Below, piece after piece: positions 33,375 through 41,072 of a stretch of 64,000 nucleotides of DNA. The stretch comes from Methyloversatilis discipulorum (GTDB lineage Bacteria > Pseudomonadota > Gammaproteobacteria > Burkholderiales > Rhodocyclaceae), in assembly GCF_000385375.1 (NCBI RefSeq), contig NZ_ARVV01000001.1, positions 1,116,001 through 1,180,000 of the forward strand. Direction: 5' to 3'. Both the position numbers and the translations under genes were made by a program. Every line of letters begins with the position of its first letter. Position 1 is the first letter of the stretch. The notes beneath the pieces were generated by a model. It was not told the origin of the DNA and made no database searches. It saw only the letters and a list, made by a program, of their open reading frames with translations.

Positions 33375-35904
33375 GCACGCAGACTGCATCAAGAAAGTGA
33401 TGGCCGCCGCCGGTGGCCGGAAGCTGTCGGACGCCAAGATCAAGGCGATCGACGACGCGATCAGCGGGAAGATGCGGGAACTCGCCCGGGTCGATCCGGA
33501 CGGCTGGCGCGCGAAGTCTGCCGATCAGCGTATCACCGAGGCTGCCAAGGCGGCAATGGACGACCTCGACGCGGCGGCCAAGCGCAAAGAGATGCTGGCC
33601 GGCGTGCAGGTGCTGAAGTCGGCGGAGGCTGCGCGCCGGGTCGATGACATGCGCGGGGCGGCGGCCACGAAGGTGACGCGCTCGCAGGCGCTGGCACGCG
33701 ACATCGAGAATTCGAACAACTACGTCCATGCCGTGCATGACGATGCTGTGTCGAGCCTGGGCGACATGCTTGACGCGGCATCCAGCAAGGACGGAACCGG
33801 CGTGCTCCGCAACCTGGGCATGCGCATCTTCGATCTGGAAAACCCTCAGATGACTGCCGACGTGGTGCGCGAGGTGTTCAAGAACGCCGACGGCAGCACC
33901 GGCAACGCAGTGGCGAAGGCCGGCGCCCGCGCGTGGCTGGACACCATCGAGCGGTTGCGCGTGCGCTTCAACGCGGCCGGCGGCGACGTGGGCCGACTGG
34001 ACTACGGCTACATCGGGCAGGCGGTCGATCAGGTGCGCGTGCAGGCCACCACCCCGGACGACTTCGCCGGCAAGGTGCTGCCGCTGCTGGACCGCCGCCG
34101 CTACCTGAACGAAGACGGATCGATGATGAACGATGCGCAGGTGCGCGAGATCCTGCGCGCGGCTCACGAGACGCTGGCATCCGACGGCATGAACAAGACC
34201 GAGCCGGGACAGTTCAAGGGCGCCGGCGCGCGGGCGAACCGGGGCAGCGAATCGCGCGTGCTGCACTTCAAGGACGGGGACGCATGGATCGACTACATGC
34301 GCGAGTTCGGCGAGGGCTCTCTGTACGACAGCATGATGGGACACATCGGCGCGATGGCGCGCAACATCGGGCTGGTCGAGCGCTACGGTCCGAACCCGGA
34401 GCAGACCTTCCGCGTGCTGTCCGACATCGCCGAGCGTGAGGACGGCCGCGGCACGATGAAGAACAGGGCGCTGGGCAACACGCCGCAGGCGTACTGGGAC
34501 ATCCTGAGTGGCAAGACCAGCAGCCCGGAGAACGCGCGGCTGGCGGCCATCGGACAGGGTGTGCGCAACGTGCAGACCGCGGCCAAGCTGGGCAGCGCGA
34601 TCATCAGTTCGCTGACCGACATCGGCACCATCGCGGCAACACTCCATTACGACCGGCTGCCGTACTTCCAGATGCTGAAGAACATCGGCAAGAACCTCGA
34701 CGCCGATCACCGCGAGTTCCTGCAGGCGCACGGCGTCATTGCCGAGAGCCTGACCAGCACGCTGAACCGCTGGACGGGCGATCACCTGACGAACAACCTC
34801 ACCGGGCGCGTGGCCAGCTCCGTCATGAAGCTCTCGTTCATGAACGCATGGACGGACGGCCTGCGCCGCGCTTTTTCAGCGACGATGATGCAGGGGTTCG
34901 CCAAGAAGGTCGGCACCGGCTGGCAGCAACTCGACGAGTGGGACCGGTTCATGATGGCCCGCAAGGGCATCACTGAGGACGACTGGAACATCATCGCCAA
35001 GGCAAAGCCCACCGAGCGGGGCGGCGATGCCTACCTCACGCGCGACGCGATCATGGCCACCGGCGAGGATGGTGCGCAGCAGGCGGCCACGAAGTGGATG
35101 GCATTCGTCAGCGACGAGGCGCAGTTCGCAATCGTCAATCCGGACATGGCGACCCGGGCGATCGTCACCGGCGGAGGCATGCCGACCGGAACGGTCCGCG
35201 GCGAGGCGATGCGCTCGTTCATGCAGTTCAAGAGCTTCCCGACCGCGATGGTCACGAGGCACTGGCGCCGGCTGTTCGACACGCCGCAGGGCTTGGAAGG
35301 CGCGCCGGCCGGGTTCGGTGCGCAGACGGCCGCCGGCGCAGCCATCAACAGGACGGCGGTGTTCGCGGGGCTGAACGTTTCACTGATGCTGCTGGGCGCC
35401 ATCGTGCTGCAGGAGAAGGCCATCCTGCAGGGGAAAGACCCCTACGACATGACGGAGCCGAAGTTCTGGGCGCGGGCGCTGGGGCAGGGCGGTGGCCTGG
35501 GCTACGTCGGCGACTTCATCACCAAGGATCCGACCGAGCAGCGCGGCAGCAACTTCGAGCAGGCCGGCGGAACGGTGCTCGGCCCGGCCGGTGGCGCAGT
35601 TGCGGGCTTGGCCGGCGACCTGGTGCTGACGAATCTGTGGGAAGCGGCCAAGGGCAAGGACACGCACTTCGGAGCGGAGGCGCTGCGCTGGCTGAACTCG
35701 CAGGCGCCGGGCGTGAGCCTGTGGCAGGTCCGCGGCGCGTGGGATCACTGGTTCCTGCACAACATGCAGGAGAACCTGAACCCCGGCTATCTCTCGCGCA
35801 TGCGCAACCGGGCAATGCAGGACTGGGGCCAGGATTACTGGTGGCAGCCGGGCGAGTTCGCGCCCGAGCGCGCGCCAGACTTCTCGAACGTGACGGGAGA
35901 TTGA
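33373..35904 (+). CDS. Large internal/ejection protein (T7 gp16-position)
   Basis: The 843-residue protein is the largest of the virion set, mostly helical, with a hydrophobic segment near residue 665 (TAVFAGLNVSLMLLGAIVLQ) and glycine-rich stretches after it. It should belong to the internal core that is ejected with the DNA. I find no lysozyme or transglycosylase motif like that of T7 gp16, so that activity may be absent or elsewhere. The ATG at 33373 has GAGGAAG upstream; longer starts are not family-like. Confidence 0.75.
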   Translation: MHADCIKKVMAAAGGRKLSDAKIKAIDDAISGKMRELARVDPDGWRAKSADQRITEAAKAAMDDLDAAAKRKEMLAGVQVLKSAEAARRVDDMRGAAATKVTRSQALARDIENSNNYVHAVHDDAVSSLGDMLDAASSKDGTGVLRNLGMRIFDLENPQMTADVVREVFKNADGSTGNAVAKAGARAWLDTIERLRVRFNAAGGDVGRLDYGYIGQAVDQVRVQATTPDDFAGKVLPLLDRRRYLNEDGSMMNDAQVREILRAAHETLASDGMNKTEPGQFKGAGARANRGSESRVLHFKDGDAWIDYMREFGEGSLYDSMMGHIGAMARNIGLVERYGPNPEQTFRVLSDIAEREDGRGTMKNRALGNTPQAYWDILSGKTSSPENARLAAIGQGVRNVQTAAKLGSAIISSLTDIGTIAATLHYDRLPYFQMLKNIGKNLDADHREFLQAHGVIAESLTSTLNRWTGDHLTNNLTGRVASSVMKLSFMNAWTDGLRRAFSATMMQGFAKKVGTGWQQLDEWDRFMMARKGITEDDWNIIAKAKPTERGGDAYLTRDAIMATGEDGAQQAATKWMAFVSDEAQFAIVNPDMATRAIVTGGGMPTGTVRGEAMRSFMQFKSFPTAMVTRHWRRLFDTPQGLEGAPAGFGAQTAAGAAINRTAVFAGLNVSLMLLGAIVLQEKAILQGKDPYDMTEPKFWARALGQGGGLGYVGDFITKDPTEQRGSNFEQAGGTVLGPAGGAVAGLAGDLVLTNLWEAAKGKDTHFGAEALRWLNSQAPGVSLWQVRGAWDHWFLHNMQENLNPGYLSRMRNRAMQDWGQDYWWQPGEFAPERAPDFSNVTGD

Positions 35905-35906
35905 CC

Positions 35907-36245
35907 ATGCGACAAGACCAGATCGCGCGACTGCAAGACCTCGCCGAACAGGTGGGCGAAGTGTTCCTCGAAGAATCGGACCCGCAGACTTGGAACGGTG
36001 CCGGCCTGCCGCTGGCGGACATGGACAAGGACCAGCGCGGCGGGCGCTACTTCGACAAGAAGAACGCCATCCAGACCGGCACGCTGCTGGCGCGCATCCT
36101 CGACCTGCGCGACCGCTTCGCTGGTCCGAGCCACCCGAAGACCGCGGAGTCCGTCGCGGACAGCGAGGCGGAAATCAAGAAGTTCGAGGGCCAAGCCAAG
36201 GAACTGCTGCGTGCCGTCAAGTCCCGCGCCGCGCGAGCCGGCTGA
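35907..36245 (+). CDS. Possible small terminase subunit
   Basis: The 112-residue helical protein (MRQDQIARLQDLAEQVGEVF...) contains GGRYFDKKNAIQTGTLLARI and an acidic linker followed by a basic end (AVKSRAARAG). Its end overlaps the large terminase start by 35 bases. In T7-like and BPP-1-like phages, the small packaging protein is next to the large one, so this is the best candidate, but the sequence itself is not diagnostic. Confidence 0.5.
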   Translation: MRQDQIARLQDLAEQVGEVFLEESDPQTWNGAGLPLADMDKDQRGGRYFDKKNAIQTGTLLARILDLRDRFAGPSHPKTAESVADSEAEIKKFEGQAKELLRAVKSRAARAG

Positions 36246-37860
36246 CGTCCGGTTTCTCGCGTTCTTCCTGCAGTGGGCGGACCTGATGGGCTGGGCCGTG
36301 CCCGATATCCACATCCGTGCCTGCGCATGGATGGCGACGCGCGCCGATCTGGCTGTGCTGCGCTGCTTTCGCGGTTTCGGGAAATCCACGCTGCTGGCGA
36401 TCTACAACGCATGGCGCTACAGCGAGGACCAGACCTACCGGATCCTGCATCAGGGCGACCAGGACGGCACGGCCTACAAGACCAGTCGAGACACCAAGCG
36501 CGTGCTGATGCGCCACCCGGCAACACAGCACCTTGCAGCCATCCGCGGCGAGTCGTCGTTCTGGTGGGTGCCGGGTGCGGACGACGAGCGCAACCCGTCG
36601 ATGCAGGCGGCCGGGATCATGTCGAACATCACCTCATCGCGCGCGGACGAGGTGCAGAACGACGACGTCGAGGTGCCGCGCAACATCCGCACGCCAGAGG
36701 CCCGCGAGACGCTGCGCTACCGGCTGGGCGAGCAGACGCACATCCTGGTGCCGGGCGGGCGCAAGCTATTCATCGGCACGCCGCACACGCACGATTCCCT
36801 GTACGACGAGATGCAACGCATGGGTGCTGACTGTCTGACCATCCGGATGTTCGAGTTCGAGCACCGCATCGAGAGCGCTGACAGGACGGCGTACCGGCTG
36901 CCGTTTCGCCCCGAGTTCGTGTTCTCTGGCATCGGCGAGGCATCGCGGCTGCTGGAAGCCGGCACGGACTATCGTCTCACGCCGGACGGAATCGAGTTCT
37001 TCAGCCCGCCCGGCAGTCTGGTCGACATGTATGCCGGCTGCGCATGGCCGGAGCGATTCACGCCGGCCGAGATGACCAAGCGCCGGCAGCAGTGCCGCAC
37101 CGTCAACGAGTGGGACAGCCAGTATCAGCTACACAGCAAGCCGGTGTCCGAAACGCGGCTGGACCCGGACAGGATGGTCGCCTACGACGTGGAGCCGATC
37201 ATCCGCCGCGCGAACGGATCGGCCGCCATGTACCTGGGCGGCGTGCGCATCGCTGGGCTGTCTCTGCGCTGGGATCCGGCGTCCGGGAAGATCAATTCCG
37301 ACGTGTCGGCCGTGGCGCTGCTGCTGCAGGACGAGGCCGGCCGGCGGTACTGGCACCGGTCTGTGGCGCTTACCGGCGAAGTGGCCGTGTTCGATGAGTC
37401 GGGCAAGCGCATCACCGGCGGACAGGTGCATCAGCTCGCCGACATCGTCGAAGAGTTCGCGGTGTCGCGCGTGACGGTCGAGACGAACGGCATCGGCACA
37501 TTCGCCCCGGCCGTGCTGCGCGCATGCCTGAAGCAGCGCCGCCTTCAGTGCGCAGTGAAAGAGGAGCTGGCGGTCAAGGCAAAGAACGTCCGCATCCTCG
37601 AATCGTTCGAGCCGCTGCTTCTATCGCAGGGCCAGATATGGGCGCACGTGTCCGTGCTCGACGGGCCGGCGTACCAGCAGATGCGCGACTTCGTGCCGAC
37701 CGTGAAGGATCAGGAAGACGACTACATCGACGCGGCAGCCGGCGCCATCACCGACACGCCGGAGCGTATCCGCGCCCATGATGCCGGGAAACCGGCCATG
37801 GCCATGGCGGAGGATTGGCGTCCGAACGGGGGCGTTCATGAGGTGACGTTCGAATACTGA
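36211..37860 (+). CDS. Terminase large subunit (T7 gp19-like)
   Basis: The 549-residue packaging ATPase/nuclease has a Walker A loop RGFGKSTLL at about residues 51-59, and a Walker B-type region SSRADEVQNDDVEVPRN like that of T7 gp19. The C-terminal RNase-H-like nuclease domain includes NSDVSAVALLLQDE and DDYIDAAAGA. I start it at GTG 36211 with AAGGA upstream; the frame further upstream overlaps the previous gene and reads as Arg-rich noise. Confidence 0.9.
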   Translation: MPSSPAPREPADVRFLAFFLQWADLMGWAVPDIHIRACAWMATRADLAVLRCFRGFGKSTLLAIYNAWRYSEDQTYRILHQGDQDGTAYKTSRDTKRVLMRHPATQHLAAIRGESSFWWVPGADDERNPSMQAAGIMSNITSSRADEVQNDDVEVPRNIRTPEARETLRYRLGEQTHILVPGGRKLFIGTPHTHDSLYDEMQRMGADCLTIRMFEFEHRIESADRTAYRLPFRPEFVFSGIGEASRLLEAGTDYRLTPDGIEFFSPPGSLVDMYAGCAWPERFTPAEMTKRRQQCRTVNEWDSQYQLHSKPVSETRLDPDRMVAYDVEPIIRRANGSAAMYLGGVRIAGLSLRWDPASGKINSDVSAVALLLQDEAGRRYWHRSVALTGEVAVFDESGKRITGGQVHQLADIVEEFAVSRVTVETNGIGTFAPAVLRACLKQRRLQCAVKEELAVKAKNVRILESFEPLLLSQGQIWAHVSVLDGPAYQQMRDFVPTVKDQEDDYIDAAAGAITDTPERIRAHDAGKPAMAMAEDWRPNGGVHEVTFEY

Positions 37861-37902
37861 CGGCCAGCGCCCCCGCGCATTCACTCGCGCGAGGCCCAGC
37901 CG

Positions 37903-39096
37903 ATGGCAGTCCAGAACCAGACCCCGGTCGCGTCCTTCACGACCTCCGGCGTCACCACCGCATTCCCATTCGCCTTCATGCTGCTGGACGCGGATGACCT
38001 CGTCGTCACGCTCGATGGTGTGACGGTATCCAGCGGATTCAGCATTGCCGGAATCGGCGCACCGGCTGGCGGCAGCGCTGTCTTTGCGTCTCCACCTTCG
38101 GCTGGACAGCTCCTCGTCCTGCGCCGGAACATCGCCCTGCAGCGCCTGAACGACTACCAGCGCAACGGCGATCTGCTGGCCCAGGTGCTGAACCTCGATC
38201 TGGACCGGATATGGCAGGCGCTGCAGGGTCTGCGGCAGGATGCTACGCGGGCGCTAAAACTGCCTGACGGAACACTTACCGATCAGACGATCCCGGACGA
38301 TGCGGCTGCGCGCGCGGGGAAGCTGGTTGGCTTTGACAGTAGTGGCAACGTGGCTGCGGTTGAGGTATCTACACCCGGCGCGCTGCTTGTATCGGCATTC
38401 ATCGAAACGCTGCTGCCGTCCGCAAATGCAGCCGCAGCCCGCTCTGTTTTTGGAGCGGTAGGAACCAGCGGAGCGGACACGATCGACGGCGCAAAGACCT
38501 TCACGTCTCCACTGACTATCCCTGACGGAACAGATCCGTCTCATGCCGCCAGCGTTGGGCAAATCCAGGATGAAGAAGCGGCGCGAGATGTGGCAATCGC
38601 GGCTGCGATTGACCCGGTAACGCTCGCGCCAACGCTGCTTGTGCGGGGAACAATCACGGCCACGTCCGGTGCATCTCTGGATGCACTGTCAGCCGTCCCT
38701 TCCTGGGCAACAGAAATCATCATCAGTTTCCATGGTGTCTCGACGAACGGCACTAGCCCGATCACGGTGCGCGCCGCGGTGGGGGGGGCGGCTGTGTCTT
38801 CTGGATATCAAGGCTCCGTGAATGAGCCGGGGACCGCCACGGTGAACCTTTCTAGCGGGTTCCAGATCGGCAACAACAACACGGCTGCCGCGGTGTGGCA
38901 CGGCGTGCTACGGCTTGTGCGCGGAGAGGCCAACAGATGGGCGGCGACTTCCGGCCTTGGACGATCCGATACTGCAGCATTCCGTTCGATGGCCGGATCG
39001 GTCGCTCTTTCCGGGACGCTTACCGGGTTTTCGATCACGACGAACGGCGGTGCAGACAACTTCGATGCAGGCGTCGTCGACTGGGTGGCGAGGTAA
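37903..39096 (+). CDS. Tail fibre/spike protein with T7 gp17-type N-terminus
   Basis: The 397-residue protein starts with a tail-binding domain like that of T7 gp17: VASFTTSGVTTAFPFAFMLL, LLVLRRNIALQRLNDYQRNG. A collagen-like or coiled linker follows, then a beta-rich receptor-binding part of about 170 residues. It determines host adsorption. I see no variable repeat and no reverse transcriptase, so there is no sign of the BPP-1 diversity system. Confidence 0.85.
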   Translation: MAVQNQTPVASFTTSGVTTAFPFAFMLLDADDLVVTLDGVTVSSGFSIAGIGAPAGGSAVFASPPSAGQLLVLRRNIALQRLNDYQRNGDLLAQVLNLDLDRIWQALQGLRQDATRALKLPDGTLTDQTIPDDAAARAGKLVGFDSSGNVAAVEVSTPGALLVSAFIETLLPSANAAAARSVFGAVGTSGADTIDGAKTFTSPLTIPDGTDPSHAASVGQIQDEEAARDVAIAAAIDPVTLAPTLLVRGTITATSGASLDALSAVPSWATEIIISFHGVSTNGTSPITVRAAVGGAAVSSGYQGSVNEPGTATVNLSSGFQIGNNNTAAAVWHGVLRLVRGEANRWAATSGLGRSDTAAFRSMAGSVALSGTLTGFSITTNGGADNFDAGVVDWVAR

Positions 39097-39101
39097 TCGG
39101 A

Positions 39102-39479
39102 ATGCCTTGGATAACGCCGGATGGTGAGTATTACGGTGGGCCGGGTCCGGTAGCGGCAGGGGCGGTGAAAGTGCCGGTCCGCCCATCGGATCGCCACGTG
39201 TGGCAGGGCGGCCAGTGGGTCCAGGGGCAGGCGCGCGCTCTGCGCCTGGTTCCACTCGACTTCCTGAACCTTTTCACCGAAGCGGAGCAGCTTGCCGTCG
39301 TGCAGGCGGGGCTGGCGAACGCTGCGGTGAAGCTCTGGTACGACAAGGCACTGGCGGCCACCTTCATCACGCGCGATGACCCTCAGGTCGAGGGCGGGCT
39401 ACAGGCGCTGGTCGATGCTGGGCTGCTCACGGAACAACGCAAGGCGGCCGTGCTGGTTGCGATGCTGGAGGCGGAATGA
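39102..39479 (+). CDS. Small protein after the tail fibre gene (possible fibre chaperone)
   Basis: The 125-residue product has an N-terminal Gly/Pro-rich stretch (MPWITPDGEYYGGPGPVAAG) with WQGGQWVQG, and a helical C-terminal half. Position after the fibre gene suggests an assembly protein or fibre tip, which is inference; no family is recognised. Confidence 0.55.
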   Translation: MPWITPDGEYYGGPGPVAAGAVKVPVRPSDRHVWQGGQWVQGQARALRLVPLDFLNLFTEAEQLAVVQAGLANAAVKLWYDKALAATFITRDDPQVEGGLQALVDAGLLTEQRKAAVLVAMLEAE

Positions 39480-39784
39480 TCGACCCGAATCAACACGGCT
39501 GGTGGCTGGACACCATTCTGATGGTGATCCTCTCGACCTGGGCCGGGACCGTGAGCTACCTGCGCATGCTGGTAAAGGGCGTCGAGTTCAAGCTTATCTC
39601 CTGCGTGAGCCATCTGTCTAGCAGCGCACTGGCGGGCCTGATAACCGTGCTGCTGTGCGATCAGTACGAGCTGTCCGTGCAATGGACCGGGGTGGCATGC
39701 GCGCTGTCCGGGCACATGGGCGCCGAGGCCATGAAAATCTTCGAGGACCGCATCAAGCGGAAGGCAGCGGAGATCAGCCTATGA
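39476..39784 (+). CDS. Phage holin (LydA-like)
   Basis: The 102-residue protein has three hydrophobic helices (TILMVILSTWAGTVSYL, SSSALAGLITVLLC, VQWTGVACALSGHMGA) and a basic tail (DRIKRKAAEISL). Layout and sequence match LydA-type holins. It permeabilises the inner membrane to release the endolysin. ATGA overlap upstream, and the next gene starts inside its stop. Confidence 0.85.
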   Translation: MIDPNQHGWWLDTILMVILSTWAGTVSYLRMLVKGVEFKLISCVSHLSSSALAGLITVLLCDQYELSVQWTGVACALSGHMGAEAMKIFEDRIKRKAAEISL

Positions 39785-40182
39785 ACACCGGAATAGAGAA
39801 GTTCGACGCGCGCAGCCGGAGAAACCTGATCGGCGTGCATGCCGACCTCGTGCGCGTGGTGGAGCGCGCCAGCGAGATAACGCCCGTGCCGTTCGTCGTC
39901 ATCGAGGGCGTGCGCACCGTGGCGCGTCAGGCGGAGCTGGTGAAGGCCGGCGCCAGCCAGACGCGCAACAGCCGGCACCTGTACGGCTTGGCGGTCGATC
40001 TGGCGGCCATCGCTGGAAACGAAATCCGCTGGGACTGGCCGCTGTACTACAAGGTCGCGGAAGCGATGCAGCGCGCCGCGGACGAGGAAGGCGTGCAGAT
40101 CATTTGGGGCGGCTCGTGGCGCAAGTTCAAGGACGGCCCGCACTTCGAGCTGCCCCGCAACATCTATCCGGACCCGAAATGA
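39781..40182 (+). CDS. Endolysin: M15 L-alanyl-D-glutamate peptidase
   Basis: The 133-residue protein carries the M15C zinc-peptidase pattern: IEGVRTVARQAELVKAG, then SRHLYGLAVDLAA with the His and Asp ligands, and DGPHFELP with the last His. It cleaves the L-Ala-D-Glu bond of peptidoglycan stem peptides. Length is normal for this class, and there is no signal peptide, so it depends on the holin. Confidence 0.92.
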   Translation: MNTGIEKFDARSRRNLIGVHADLVRVVERASEITPVPFVVIEGVRTVARQAELVKAGASQTRNSRHLYGLAVDLAAIAGNEIRWDWPLYYKVAEAMQRAADEEGVQIIWGGSWRKFKDGPHFELPRNIYPDPK

Positions 40183-40703
40183 TCGCCGGCACATTCGTGC
40201 GCGCGTTGCCCGGCTGGGTGCTATGGCTCGCGCTGGCCGCGCTGGTCGCGGCGTCGGCGGGTTGGGGCTACACGCGCGGGTTGTCAGCCGATCGGGCTGA
40301 GCGCGACCGCATCGTCAGCGAGTTCGCAGAGTTCCGAGAGCGGGTGGCCGCCGAGGGGCGGCAGGCTCAAGCGCGCGCCGCAGCCGAGATCACACGAAAG
40401 GAGGCTATCAATGAACAGACCCACACCGCCTACGGCGTCGCTCTCGATCGCCTGCGCGCTCTGCACACTGCTGACCGCCTGCGCCTCTCCGCCGGTCCAG
40501 CACGTACCGGTGTCAGTGCAATGCCCGCCGATGCCCCGCCCGCCGACCGAGCTGATGCAGCCGCTGCCGACGCTGGACCTGATCCCGGTGGAGATGCGGC
40601 CGCCGAAACCCAGGGCTCGCTGACAGAGCGTTGTCAGGCGGCGACACTGCAATGCGCATGGCTCCAGCACTGGATCGATGAGCAGGCCGCCGTCGTGCCC
40701 TGA
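40179..40703 (+). CDS. Rz-like inner-membrane spanin
   Basis: The 174-residue protein has an N-terminal membrane helix (WVLWLALAALVAASAGWGY) and a long helical periplasmic part (AERDRIVSEFAEFRERVAAE). It then becomes Ala/Pro/Asp-rich where the Rz1 gene is nested in another frame. The ATG overlaps the endolysin stop. With Rz1 it fuses inner and outer membranes at the end of lysis. Confidence 0.85.
   Translation: MIAGTFVRALPGWVLWLALAALVAASAGWGYTRGLSADRAERDRIVSEFAEFRERVAAEGRQAQARAAAEITRKEAINEQTHTAYGVALDRLRALHTADRLRLSAGPARTGVSAMPADAPPADRADAAAADAGPDPGGDAAAETQGSLTERCQAATLQCAWLQHWIDEQAAVVP
40411..40623 (+). CDS. Rz1-like outer-membrane spanin lipoprotein, nested in Rz
   Basis: The 70-residue frame lies entirely inside the Rz gene in another frame. 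It has a lipoprotein signal (LSIACALCTLLTAC) with a lipobox cysteine at residue 24, and a short proline-rich mature part (PPMPRPPTELMQPLPTLDL), as in Rz1. AAAGGAGG lies 7 bases before its ATG, stronger than the Rz site. Confidence 0.88.
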   Translation: MNRPTPPTASLSIACALCTLLTACASPPVQHVPVSVQCPPMPRPPTELMQPLPTLDLIPVEMRPPKPRAR

Positions 40704-40851
40704 GTGCGCGCGGTACCGGGCCGACCGCAACCAGTGGCGCGCCGTCGCTGTCTATTTCGCCGGCCGTGCGCTCGCGCTTGAGCGCCAACTGTCCCGCCTC
40801 TATCCCGCCTGTGAGTCACCGCAGGCGCGGCATCCATACCGGCCGAAATAG
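40678..40851 (+). CDS. Possible 57-residue protein with a CxxC motif next to attR
   Basis: The frame from ATG 40678 to TAG 40851 encodes a basic peptide beginning MSRPPSCPECARYRADRNQW, then a helix, and a Pro/His/Tyr-rich end. It overlaps the end of Rz by 26 bases. CxxC suggests zinc binding. There is no strong ribosome-binding site, so it may not be expressed. Confidence 0.4.
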   Translation: MSRPPSCPECARYRADRNQWRAVAVYFAGRALALERQLSRLYPACESPQARHPYRPK

Positions 40852-40853
40852 CC

Positions 40854-40924
40854 GCGCACTATTCAGCCACCCGCAGCCCGCAAACCCGCATGCAGCCACG
40901 GCCGGTTTTCATGAGATAGTGCGC
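40854..40924 (+). promoter_or_regulatory. Candidate integrase arm-binding repeats beside attR
   Basis: GCGCACTAT occurs at 40854-40862 in direct orientation and at 40916-40924 inverted. The same 9-mer is tandem beside attL. The remaining DNA to attR is AT-richer and carries no gene. Together the sites mark the P and P' arms. Confidence 0.55.
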
Positions 40925-40966
40925 TGCATGTTCTCGCATCATGATGATTTGACGTGATAACCAGAT

Positions 40967-41023
40967 CGGATTCAAAATCCGCCGCCGCAAGGTGTGGGGG
41001 TTCGAGTCCCCCTCCCGGCACCA
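40967..41023 (+). repeat. attR core (displaced 3' end of tRNA-Leu)
   Basis: This is the second copy of the 57-bp repeat. It matches 5223-5279 except for T at 41007 instead of C at 5263, which falls in position 60 of the T loop and should not disturb folding. It has no promoter or 5' half and is not a functional tRNA. Confidence 0.93.
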
Positions 41024-41072
41024 CGACGTGCACAGGTATACTTGCGCGTTTTTCACGCGCATCCCTCTTTTC

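Larger units (their letters stand above)
5223..41023. mobile_element. Complete temperate podovirus prophage (T7/BPP-1-like virion genes, lambda-like control) in tRNA-Leu
   Basis: The element is bounded by a 57-bp direct repeat made from the 3' end of tRNA-Leu. It carries an integrase next to attL, a divergent repressor/Cro region, recombination and replication genes, a full podovirus structural set, a large terminase, and holin/endolysin/spanin genes. I see no interrupted core gene. Unlike mobile elements with tail-tube or sheath genes, the tail genes are tubular proteins A and B plus ejection proteins, so the virion should be short-tailed. Whether it can be induced is unknown; the integrase carries an unusual residue (see its entry). 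Confidence 0.93.

Noticed and set aside
37903..39096. Possible diversity-generating retroelement at the tail fibre, as in BPP-1
   Set aside because: No reverse transcriptase gene, no template/variable repeat pair and no Avd-like gene are present in the prophage.
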